Below, one piece after another: positions 1 through 7,021 of a DNA stretch of 64,000 bases. Positions within the stretch are counted from its first letter, which is position 1. The number at the start of each line of letters is the position of its first letter. The stretch covers positions 62,001-126,000 of the forward strand of contig NZ_AUXY01000058.1 in NCBI RefSeq assembly GCF_001625695.1, in the 5' to 3' direction. The notes below the pieces were generated by a model. It worked only from the letters and a program-made list of their open reading frames with translations, did no database searches and had not been told where the DNA came from. Position numbers and translations under genes: made by a program. Source of the DNA: Pseudoalteromonas luteoviolacea H33-S (GTDB lineage Bacteria > Pseudomonadota > Gammaproteobacteria > Enterobacterales > Alteromonadaceae).

Positions 1-1286
1 ATATCGCCTAATTTTGCCTGTAATGCACTTTTTAACAACGGTGATTGTGCACTGCCCCCAGTCAAATAAATGGCATCAGGCTGAGTCCCTGCATCTGAAA
101 TCGCTTGCTCGGCAAGTGCCACAACCTGTTGTAAACTCGACTCAACAGACTCGGTTAATTGAGTAAGATTGAGGTTTTGTACCAATTCATTTTCAATAAA
201 TGATAAATCAACTTGATGCGCGCTATCATCACTCAACGCAATTTTCGCAAGTTCAGCCTGCCTAACAAATTGATGTGTCATCTTGTTTTCCTGGATCACT
301 TGCAAGCGCTTTAGCTTTTCAGGCTCACAGACATCACGGAGCATGGTATTGAGCTCACGGCCAAAGGCACTGCTGTAAAAATCACTCTGCAATTGAATGT
401 CATTGATTTTGCATGCTTGCCAAAAAGCTTGCTTTGGTAAAGGCAAACCAGATTTAAATTGTCCACCTAAACCACACACAGGCATTAACTTATGAAACGC
501 CAAAGCAATATCTAAATCGTTGCCACCAATCCGCTTTCCCGTATGAGCCAGGAAGTGGGCACTCCTATCTTCACAATCTCGATAGCTTGGGCCCATTTGT
601 ACAAATGAGCAATCACTTGTACCACCGCCAATATCAACTACGAGTACTTTTTGGTCCTGTTGCAGATCTGATTCAAAATCAATTCCTGCTGCCAGGGGTT
701 CATAAAGAAACTCCACATCAGTGAAACCCGCACGTTTCGCCGCCGTGGTTAAAATAGATACAGCTTGACGGTTGCTATCCTCTCCACCGACCGCTTGGAA
801 ATTAACTGGGCGGCCAATCACCGTTTGCGTCAGTGCTGAACCTAAGTGTTTCTCAGCTCGCGTTTTCAGCGCCATGATCATAGCTGTGGCAATATCTTCA
901 AAAAATGCGATTTGCTCAGGCTTGAGCCCTATTGCGCCAAAGAATGACTTAGGCGATTTAACGAAATAGCCCTCTTCTGGCATAGAGATGTATTCTTCAA
1001 TCGCTTCTTGACCAACAAAAACACCACTTTCTTGTGGCATCAAGTCTAAGTCGCTACGAGCAAACTGTGCGCTTTTCAATATGCCACTTCTCTGTGCTCT
1101 ATACTGAGACTGGACACTCTCTTGAATCCCTTTTGCAACATATTCAGAAATAAGCGAGTTATGTAGTGCATATAAAGTAGAAGGAAGGTAATACTTAGAG
1201 TTTTCCAAAGGGATCAACTCGACTACGCCTGCACGCATTACACCCATTGCACAATTTGAGCTACCATAATCAAACCCAACGACCAT
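1..1286 (-). CDS. yegD: YegD-like Hsp70-family chaperone, 3' end cut by window edge
   Basis: Read on the minus strand, 428 codons run from an ATG at 1286 to the window edge without a stop. The product begins MVVGFDYGSSNCAMGVMR, an actin/Hsp70 phosphate-1 loop, and later has VLVVDIGGGTSDCSF (phosphate-2), GKRIGGNDLDIALA and, near the edge, YLTGGSAQSPLL (adenosine motif). The order and wording match E. coli YegD, about 450 residues, so only some 20 C-terminal residues are missing. YegD proteins are Hsp70-like ATPases without the classical C-terminal peptide-binding region; their clients are unknown. A GAGGT-type ribosome site precedes the ATG. It lies downstream of the ligase gene on the same strand. 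Confidence 0.9.
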   Translation of the reverse strand, partial: MVVGFDYGSSNCAMGVMRAGVVELIPLENSKYYLPSTLYALHNSLISEYVAKGIQESVQSQYRAQRSGILKSAQFARSDLDLMPQESGVFVGQEAIEEYISMPEEGYFVKSPKSFFGAIGLKPEQIAFFEDIATAMIMALKTRAEKHLGSALTQTVIGRPVNFQAVGGEDSNRQAVSILTTAAKRAGFTDVEFLYEPLAAGIDFESDLQQDQKVLVVDIGGGTSDCSFVQMGPSYRDCEDRSAHFLAHTGKRIGGNDLDIALAFHKLMPVCGLGGQFKSGLPLPKQAFWQACKINDIQLQSDFYSSAFGRELNTMLRDVCEPEKLKRLQVIQENKMTHQFVRQAELAKIALSDDSAHQVDLSFIENELVQNLNLTQLTESVESSLQQVVALAEQAISDAGTQPDAIYLTGGSAQSPLLKSALQAKLGD

Positions 1287-1360
1287 TCTTACCTCGCATC
1301 CGCTCGCAAAAAAGGACGAAATTTACCATAGCTCAGATCGATTTTAAAGGATATCCCTCC

Positions 1361-2203
1361 TTACAAAGCGTCACGCATTCGCAAAAAGCTCGCGAATCTC
1401 GGTTTACCGTATTTGGTAAACCCTTGGTATTGAAATGTAATTGTACTTCCGATGGCTGGCGGGGAGACACGCTGCTCGTCTGTAAACCCCGTCCCGATGT
1501 TAAATATGACCCCCTCCATCGTTTTAACCCTGATTGCCCCCATCATTCCCTGATACTTACCTCTTCCTGGTAAATGTGCGATAACAACCGCTTCAGCATC
1601 AAACTTAGGCTTGTATTTAAGTACTTGAGCGGTTCTGCCAGCCTGATGAGTAGCAGCCTTTTCATGTAGCATTACTCCCTCGCCACCACGCAACAATACT
1701 TGCGTATAAAATTCATCTAACTGCGCTTTATTAGTAAAATGGTGCTGAGGAATTGGCTTCACATGGATACTGTGTAAGCCATTGACGATACCTTGGTATT
1801 TCTCAAAGCGTTGCTCAAATGTCAGCAGTGGATCTGGGGCATCAAAAATAAGGTAATGAACCTGTTGCCAATTCTCATGATCAGGGACTTTTCTGCGCAC
1901 CAAACTACTAACAAATGCAAAGTTGTTATACCCTGCCCATAATTCGCCATCCAACCACCGATTAGGTAATACAGCCGTAAACCATTTTGGCGCGTGAATA
2001 ATATGCCCTGTTCGGGTTTTAAGCAACTTGCCATCCCAAACTGCACGTACGCCATCATACTTTTCACTTACCAAATAATCGCTGACGGGTTTTTGTTGCG
2101 CATACACTTTTGCGAGTTGAACATCAGGTGCAATACTAGAAAAAGAAGTGGGGCTGATGCAAATAATGACGGCTGTACACAGCCAAAAAAAGACGTGTTT
2201 CAT
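1361..2203 (-). CDS. ligE: ATP-dependent DNA ligase, LigE type, with signal peptide
   Basis: About 280 residues. Motif I is SEKYDGVRA, in which the lysine is the adenylated nucleophile, followed by RTGHIIHAP (RxG, motif Ia), LDGELWAG (motif III), GEGVMLH (motif IV) and LKYKPKFDAEAVV (motif V), then an OB-fold region. No other domains are present, as in the minimal LigE ligases. The frame is open further upstream, but ATG 2203 has a GGAAAG site and gives a clear signal peptide (MKHVFFWLCTAVIICISPTS), so it is preferred. LigE proteins are thought to act on DNA in the periplasm, possibly during uptake or extracellular DNA handling. The chromosomal replicative ligase would be a separate NAD-dependent enzyme. 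Confidence 0.88.
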   Translation of the reverse strand: MKHVFFWLCTAVIICISPTSFSSIAPDVQLAKVYAQQKPVSDYLVSEKYDGVRAVWDGKLLKTRTGHIIHAPKWFTAVLPNRWLDGELWAGYNNFAFVSSLVRRKVPDHENWQQVHYLIFDAPDPLLTFEQRFEKYQGIVNGLHSIHVKPIPQHHFTNKAQLDEFYTQVLLRGGEGVMLHEKAATHQAGRTAQVLKYKPKFDAEAVVIAHLPGRGKYQGMMGAIRVKTMEGVIFNIGTGFTDEQRVSPPAIGSTITFQYQGFTKYGKPRFASFLRMRDAL

Positions 2204-2315
2204 GCTACTTTCCTTTGCAGATAAAAACAGACAATAAAGACCATCACAGCTAAAACACCTTGTTAGCGTTTCAATGGCTCTTTTTAAAGTAGCACCTTTA
2301 TCGGACTTGTACAGT

Positions 2316-2969
2316 TTAACTTGGCTTTGCGATTTGCTGCCACATCGCTTCCAAGCTCTCACTTCGCCACGCAGCTTTTTTAAAATCTTGGCCTGCTGAG
2401 TGTAAGTGAGGGATCACAACCGTTTTCAATCCTGCAGCAGTGGCAGATGCTAGCCCTGTTTGTGAATCTTCTACGGCAATCGCTTCTTGTGCGCTAATAT
2501 TGAGTTTAGCCATGGCCAAACAGTAGGGTTCTGGGTGTGGTTTAGGATTGGTTACATCATCTTTGCAAACAATATAGTCAAAAAACTCGTGCAGTTGATA
2601 ATGTGCTAACACGGGAAGCGCTTCTGCTCGTGTACTGCCAGTAACCAAAGCCAACTTATAATGTTGTGAACAAAGAGAGAGCACGTCCATAGCGTGTGGC
2701 ATCAGTTTAGGTTTCTCAGTAGCAGCAGTTTCTACAAACTGTGTATTTTTTAACGTTGCTAACTCCCCCCCCGAATAAGGAAGGTTGTAACGTTGCTGCA
2801 AAATATGGCCAGTTTTAACCGTAGGCACACCAGAGAATTCATCGCAAAACTCAGATTCACTGATGAAAATATTAAATGGTGAGAGTACTTTGCACCAACT
2901 GGTGTAATGGAGTGTCTCTGAGTCTACTAAGGTACCATCAAAATCGAATAATATTGCCTGTAAACCCAT
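2316..2969 (-). CDS. HAD-superfamily phosphatase/phosphoglucomutase-like hydrolase
   Basis: About 217 residues with all four HAD motifs: FDFDGTLVDSE near the N terminus (nucleophile and general acid aspartates), TGSTR (motif II), a lysine in the DDVTNPKPHPEPY stretch (motif III) and AVEDSQTG (motif IV). The helical cap between motifs I and II puts it in the beta-phosphoglucomutase/sugar-phosphatase (YniC-like) subfamily. The substrate cannot be told from sequence. A GTG lies two codons upstream, but ATG 2969 has an AGGAG site at five bases, so it is chosen. It sits 23 bases downstream of the small gene at 2993-3292, probably in the same transcript. Confidence 0.85.
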   Translation of the reverse strand: MGLQAILFDFDGTLVDSETLHYTSWCKVLSPFNIFISESEFCDEFSGVPTVKTGHILQQRYNLPYSGGELATLKNTQFVETAATEKPKLMPHAMDVLSLCSQHYKLALVTGSTRAEALPVLAHYQLHEFFDYIVCKDDVTNPKPHPEPYCLAMAKLNISAQEAIAVEDSQTGLASATAAGLKTVVIPHLHSAGQDFKKAAWRSESLEAMWQQIAKPS

Positions 2970-2992
2970 AAACACTCCTGATCATTTTTTAT

Positions 2993-3292
2993 TTAGCCTT
3001 TCAAAGCTGCAGGTGGCTCAGCGTACGCCTCTTCACCCGTCTCCACTTCAACTAACTCGTAACCACGTTGCTTACGAACAACTTTTAATACTGGCTTTTC
3101 AAACGCTGATTTAAGTCTATCAGAATCCGCTTGTAACTCTTCAATCGTGTGACCAAAAGGAGCGGCACCTGTCTCTGACCAATTAGTCACTTTACCATTG
3201 ATATTGTATTCAACTTCATGAATTTGGTATAGCGGTGATTCACTATCTTTACCTTCACAAAAAATCACGCGATAGTTCCAAAACCCAGACAT
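2993..3292 (-). CDS. Conserved-looking small protein of unknown function
   Basis: 99 residues, soluble, no signal peptide or membrane segment. It begins MSGFWNYRVIFCEGKDSE and reads as a compact alpha/beta domain: a WNYRV strand, YQIHEVEYNINGKVTNW, then a helix EELQADSDRLKSAFEKPVL. The phrase YQIHEVEY...G...W resembles small bacterial proteins usually left as hypothetical, and I cannot assign a function. A clear AGGAG site sits upstream of ATG 3292. It is followed closely by the HAD phosphatase gene on the same strand, so the two are probably co-transcribed. Confidence 0.7.
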   Translation of the reverse strand: MSGFWNYRVIFCEGKDSESPLYQIHEVEYNINGKVTNWSETGAAPFGHTIEELQADSDRLKSAFEKPVLKVVRKQRGYELVEVETGEEAYAEPPAALKG

Positions 3293-3364
3293 GTTTAACT
3301 CCTCTTACTTAAACTACGATGCGACTGTATCAGCTAATTCCGACAGTTGCATTAAAGAAATAAA

Positions 3365-3397
3365 AAACCCGTGTTATTTATCCAATAACACGGGTTT
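3365..3397 (-). terminator. Rho-independent terminator of the TonB-dependent receptor gene
   Basis: A perfect 14-bp inverted repeat (aaacccgtgttatt / aataacacgggttt) with a five-base loop lies 30 bases past the receptor stop codon. Read on the minus strand it is followed by a run of T, which fits termination of the receptor transcript before the small gene at 3292. Confidence 0.85.
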
Positions 3398-3426
3398 AAA
3401 ATTGACTAATTCATTTCAGTTACAAA

Positions 3427-5745
3427 TTAAAAGAAACGAACCTTGAACTCAGCACCTATGAAGCGCTCTTCATTTAACATACCAGTGTTGTTATTGAAAT
3501 CTACACCACCAATAACAACTTGTTCATCAAACAAGTTACGTACAAATACAGACGTTTCGTATTCGTTGTCACCAGACGCCCATGCATAACCTGCTCTTAC
3601 GCCTGTTTCGAATAGTGCTTTGCCTTCAAACTCAACTGACTCATACAAGAAGAAGTTAATTTTGCTACGGTAAGAAGTATCAGCGTATACGAAGAAGTCA
3701 CCGCCTTCTAACTCTTTAGTGTAGCGAAGCGTTGCGTTTGCAATCCACTCTGGTGCATGTGGAAGGCTATTACCATCCAAAATTGCACGTGCTTCAGGTC
3801 CATTAGGGCCTTCAACCATATAAGTAGGATCTGTCACTGTACATTGATTACATACCGCAACCGCTAAGTTTGCATCATCTAGTTCAGTGTTGTTATAGCT
3901 CAAATTAAACGTCGCGTTTAACTCATCTGTAAGTACCCACTCAGTATCCAACTCAAAACCATAACCGGTTGTTTTGTCAGCATTGATTAGGCGGTTAAAG
4001 TTAGAACCACCACCTACAGCCGTCAGCTGCTGATCATCCATTTGATAATAGAACACAGTCGCATTCACACGACCTTGACCATCAAGTACATCTGATTTAA
4101 CACCGAACTCAATTGAGTTTGTAGTTTCAGACTCAGCTACAGTTACTTCATCACCAAATACAATACGACCTTGAACACTTGGCGCACGGAAACCATTTGC
4201 TAAACGACCGAATAAGTTAATATCATCCGTCAGCTTGTATGTTGCACTTAAATCCCAGCTCACATGGCTGTCACTAGGGTTTGCGCTGCCTTCTAGGAAG
4301 TCAGGAGAACCATTCCAAGGTGTTGGGTTATCAGTTCTTTTCGCATAGAACTCTTTTTCATCATCAGAGTAGCGAAGACCAAGAGTCACATCTAACTTTT
4401 CAGACAGTGTGTAATCAAAAGAACCGAATACAGCCCAAGCTGAAGTGTCTTGATTCTGGATAGCATAGCCATTTTGTAAACCATATTGGCCCGCTGCTGT
4501 ATCAAATACACCAGTGTCAAAGCTGAAGCTTTCAATGGTCATTTCTTCTTCAAATAAGAACACACCTACTTGGTAATTGAAATCACCTGAGTAGTTACTT
4601 GAAAGACGTAATTCTTGTGTATATTGGTCATGATCTGGAAGCGCATCTGCTGTTTCAGATGAGAAAGGGATTTTACCCGGTCCCATTGCTGGAGCAAACG
4701 CATTACCATATGCACCATCAATGTCCGCGCGCGAGTATATCTCAGCACTTTCCCAAGCAGTAATTGACGTCACAGTGTGCTCTGCAAGATCCCACTCAAG
4801 CTTTAAGCTTAAGCCCTGCGTTTCAACTTCTTGTGTCGCACGAGACGCTGCATCATGATAAACAACATCATTATCATAAATAGGGTTAATGTTATTCGAA
4901 CCTTTCTCAATCAGATTTGCACGGAAAGGGATTGGGCGGCCATCAAGGTCACGAACGTGATAGTTTAACAAACCTGTAAAGTCATCACCTTCGTATAAGA
5001 ATTGAATACGTGCTGCTTTTTCGCTGTAGCCACCTAGTGAATTATCTTTTGCAAATTCATTGGTGATGCCTTCAGGAGAACGAACATCAATGTAGTCTGG
5101 CTGCTCTTGCCATAATACAGATACACGTGTAGAAATTTTGTCAGTTAGACCAGTACCTACAGCACCTTCAAAGTCAACAGACTCGCGGCTACCGTATGCA
5201 ACTGATGCGTAGCCATCAAATTCTTGGCTTGGTTTTACAGAGTCAAATTTAACTAGACCAGCTGGCGTGTTACGACCAAATAAAGTGCCCTGTGGTCCAC
5301 GTAATACTTCGATACGCTCAATATCAAAAACAGGGAAACCTTTTAAGATAGGATTTTCTTGAACGACTTCGTCAACAACTAAAGAAACCGGTTGAGATGC
5401 ATTCAAATCGAAGTCTGTGTTACCAAGACCGCGAACATAAAAGCGCGGGAATGTGCGTCCAAACGAAGATTCAACCGATAGGCTCGGGATCTTAGCGTTC
5501 ATAAAGCGGATATCCATACCAGCAGAACTATAGGCGTCTAAATTATCACCTTGTAAGGCAGACACTGAAACTGGCACTTCTTGTGCATTTTCAACACGCT
5601 TACGCGCAGTAATTTGAATCACTTCCAGTTGATTGCTTTTCGCTTGCTCTTCTTCAGCTAGCGTAGTGAATGAAGTACCTGCCACAGCAGAGAACAACGT
5701 CGCATTGATTAAAGTTGCTAACGTAGATCTTTTCATTGCTTTCAT
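3427..5745 (-). CDS. TonB-dependent outer-membrane receptor
   Basis: About 772 residues. The N terminus from ATG 5745 is a signal peptide (MKAMKRSTLATLINATLFSA), followed by a TonB-box-like segment LEVIQITARK, the plug domain with VEVLRGPQGTLFGRNTPAG (here IEVLRGPQGTLFGRN), then a long 22-strand barrel region rich in alternating aromatic residues. It ends GAEFKVRFF with the C-terminal phenylalanine typical of Bam-inserted barrels. It imports a large substrate (siderophore, vitamin, oligosaccharide or peptide) across the outer membrane using TonB energy; the substrate is not evident. The frame stays open upstream of 5745, but the extra residues spoil the signal peptide. A second ATG lies three codons in. 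No TonB system or transporter genes are adjacent. Confidence 0.9.
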   Translation of the reverse strand: MKAMKRSTLATLINATLFSAVAGTSFTTLAEEEQAKSNQLEVIQITARKRVENAQEVPVSVSALQGDNLDAYSSAGMDIRFMNAKIPSLSVESSFGRTFPRFYVRGLGNTDFDLNASQPVSLVVDEVVQENPILKGFPVFDIERIEVLRGPQGTLFGRNTPAGLVKFDSVKPSQEFDGYASVAYGSRESVDFEGAVGTGLTDKISTRVSVLWQEQPDYIDVRSPEGITNEFAKDNSLGGYSEKAARIQFLYEGDDFTGLLNYHVRDLDGRPIPFRANLIEKGSNNINPIYDNDVVYHDAASRATQEVETQGLSLKLEWDLAEHTVTSITAWESAEIYSRADIDGAYGNAFAPAMGPGKIPFSSETADALPDHDQYTQELRLSSNYSGDFNYQVGVFLFEEEMTIESFSFDTGVFDTAAGQYGLQNGYAIQNQDTSAWAVFGSFDYTLSEKLDVTLGLRYSDDEKEFYAKRTDNPTPWNGSPDFLEGSANPSDSHVSWDLSATYKLTDDINLFGRLANGFRAPSVQGRIVFGDEVTVAESETTNSIEFGVKSDVLDGQGRVNATVFYYQMDDQQLTAVGGGSNFNRLINADKTTGYGFELDTEWVLTDELNATFNLSYNNTELDDANLAVAVCNQCTVTDPTYMVEGPNGPEARAILDGNSLPHAPEWIANATLRYTKELEGGDFFVYADTSYRSKINFFLYESVEFEGKALFETGVRAGYAWASGDNEYETSVFVRNLFDEQVVIGGVDFNNNTGMLNEERFIGAEFKVRFF

Positions 5746-6169
5746 GTTGGTTTTTGACCTTATTAATGCACTCTTTGAGTTCAACGGTATATTTGGGCGC
5801 CGTATCACATTGGCTATGGCGTTCAATTTTGCGCGTTGATGACAAACAACGCGGACCTCGATCTCGAGAGTGCAAAACGTTAAAACGAGGCTGAACGCAA
5901 CGGGCGTAATTATAGCAGCATATTTTTAAAATGCTTCTAATAAACACATAAATTACACACATTTTTACAACGTTCGACGACGTTAGGTAAAATATTACAA
6001 CTTTTAGCTACAAAAAGCGGACATTTGTCCTTATAAACTCATCAATACTATGTTCAAGGAAATATTTTTTACCTAATTAATATACAAAAGATCAATATTT
6101 CGTTGATAAAGAAAAAAACGCAAAATTTAGACTTTGCTAAAAACAACCGAAATAAATTTAAGTTACAAA

Positions 6170-6195
6170 GGTTACCATCGCCCAAAATGGTAACC
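6170..6195. repeat. 9-bp inverted repeat, possible operator
   Basis: Perfect arms ggttaccat and atggtaacc separated by eight bases. There is no T-run, so a terminator is unlikely. It lies about 425 bases upstream of the receptor start and could be a regulator site or a cruciform. Confidence 0.4.
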
Positions 6196-6208
6196 GGTGT
6201 CATGAAAG

Positions 6209-6282
6209 CATATCTATATTAACTAACTGCTCTATAAGATAAGAGGACATTAGACCTCATTAAGCAGATAGCAATAGATATG
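6209..6282. repeat. Nested inverted repeat (about 74 bases)
   Basis: The outer arms are catatctat / atagatatg, the middle arms ctgct / agcag and the inner arms gagg / cctc, all correctly nested. The transcript or DNA strand could fold into one long imperfect hairpin. It may be a structured RNA, a decayed miniature element or chance in AT-rich DNA. Confidence 0.35.
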
Positions 6283-6409
6283 TGATTTGAACGTGATATT
6301 TAAAAAAGGTTCCGTAACAGGGTTAAAATAAATTTAACCCTCCCAATAAGAGAAGTTCTAAATAATAGTGGCAGTAATTACTCCGCCCCAAATACATGTC
6401 AAACTGACA

Positions 6410-6877
6410 CTATACACTTGGAGCTTGCAAGCCTTTATAGTTTGATTTGTGTGTTTTTGGACAATATTCAACAATAGCAACGCCAGCAGTTGGAAAAATA
6501 GGCATTTCTCCCGGCACTAGTTGATCTATCATATAACTTACAATAGGCATATGAGCTATCACTAGCCACGTGTCTATTTCGTCATGCATACTGATGAGTG
6601 TTTCTAAATAATCGATGGCAAAAGAAGCACTGCCGCTCGGGATAATATCAGAACACGTCTCTTGATAAGAAAACTCATTACTTTGCTTTACAGCATCTGC
6701 GGTTTGTTGTGCGCGTAAATATGGGCTGACAAGCAATGCATTAGGCTTATGGTTGTTAGATAACCACTGCCCCATGTTTAATGCATCTAATTGGCCGCGT
6801 TCAGTCAATAAACGCGCAGCATCATTTGCTTGCATTGGACCGGCTTCACCATGACGCATTATCAATATTGTTTTCAT
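6410..6877 (-). CDS. sixA: SixA-type phosphohistidine phosphatase
   Basis: 155 residues of the histidine phosphatase (phosphoglycerate-mutase-like) fold. The catalytic MRHGEAG motif is near the N terminus, SPYLRAQQTA gives the second arginine, and VIAHMPIVSYM the second histidine. The length matches E. coli SixA (161). SixA removes phosphate from histidine phosphotransfer proteins; in E. coli the target is the PTS protein PtsO. A CGGAGAG site precedes ATG 6877. It is transcribed away from the M16 peptidase gene, so the 145-base space should hold two opposed promoters. Confidence 0.87.
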   Translation of the reverse strand: MKTILIMRHGEAGPMQANDAARLLTERGQLDALNMGQWLSNNHKPNALLVSPYLRAQQTADAVKQSNEFSYQETCSDIIPSGSASFAIDYLETLISMHDEIDTWLVIAHMPIVSYMIDQLVPGEMPIFPTAGVAIVEYCPKTHKSNYKGLQAPSV

Positions 6878-7021
6878 AGCTCTCCGAAAAGTATTGGCTT
6901 TTTATCTCGATTCAGTAGTAAACCTAGCTGCAAGTCCGCTATATTAAAACAAATTACTTAGAACTGGTAAGCGGTTTACTGCTTTTAAGACTGTCTCACT
7001 TATTATATCGGCGGCGTTAAC

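Larger units (their letters stand above)
5746..6409. other. AT-rich gene-free gap upstream of the TonB receptor, with inverted repeats
   Basis: About 660 bases between the receptor start and the end of sixA. I find no convincing coding frame; the reading frame at 5654-5962 on minus is a shadow of the receptor N terminus. The gap contains two inverted repeats listed separately. As the receptor is transcribed leftward, its promoter and any operator should be here. Confidence 0.6.

Noticed and set aside
1247..1573. 108-codon plus-strand frame across the yegD-ligE gap
   Set aside because: It runs opposite both genes and has no ribosome site or family resemblance.
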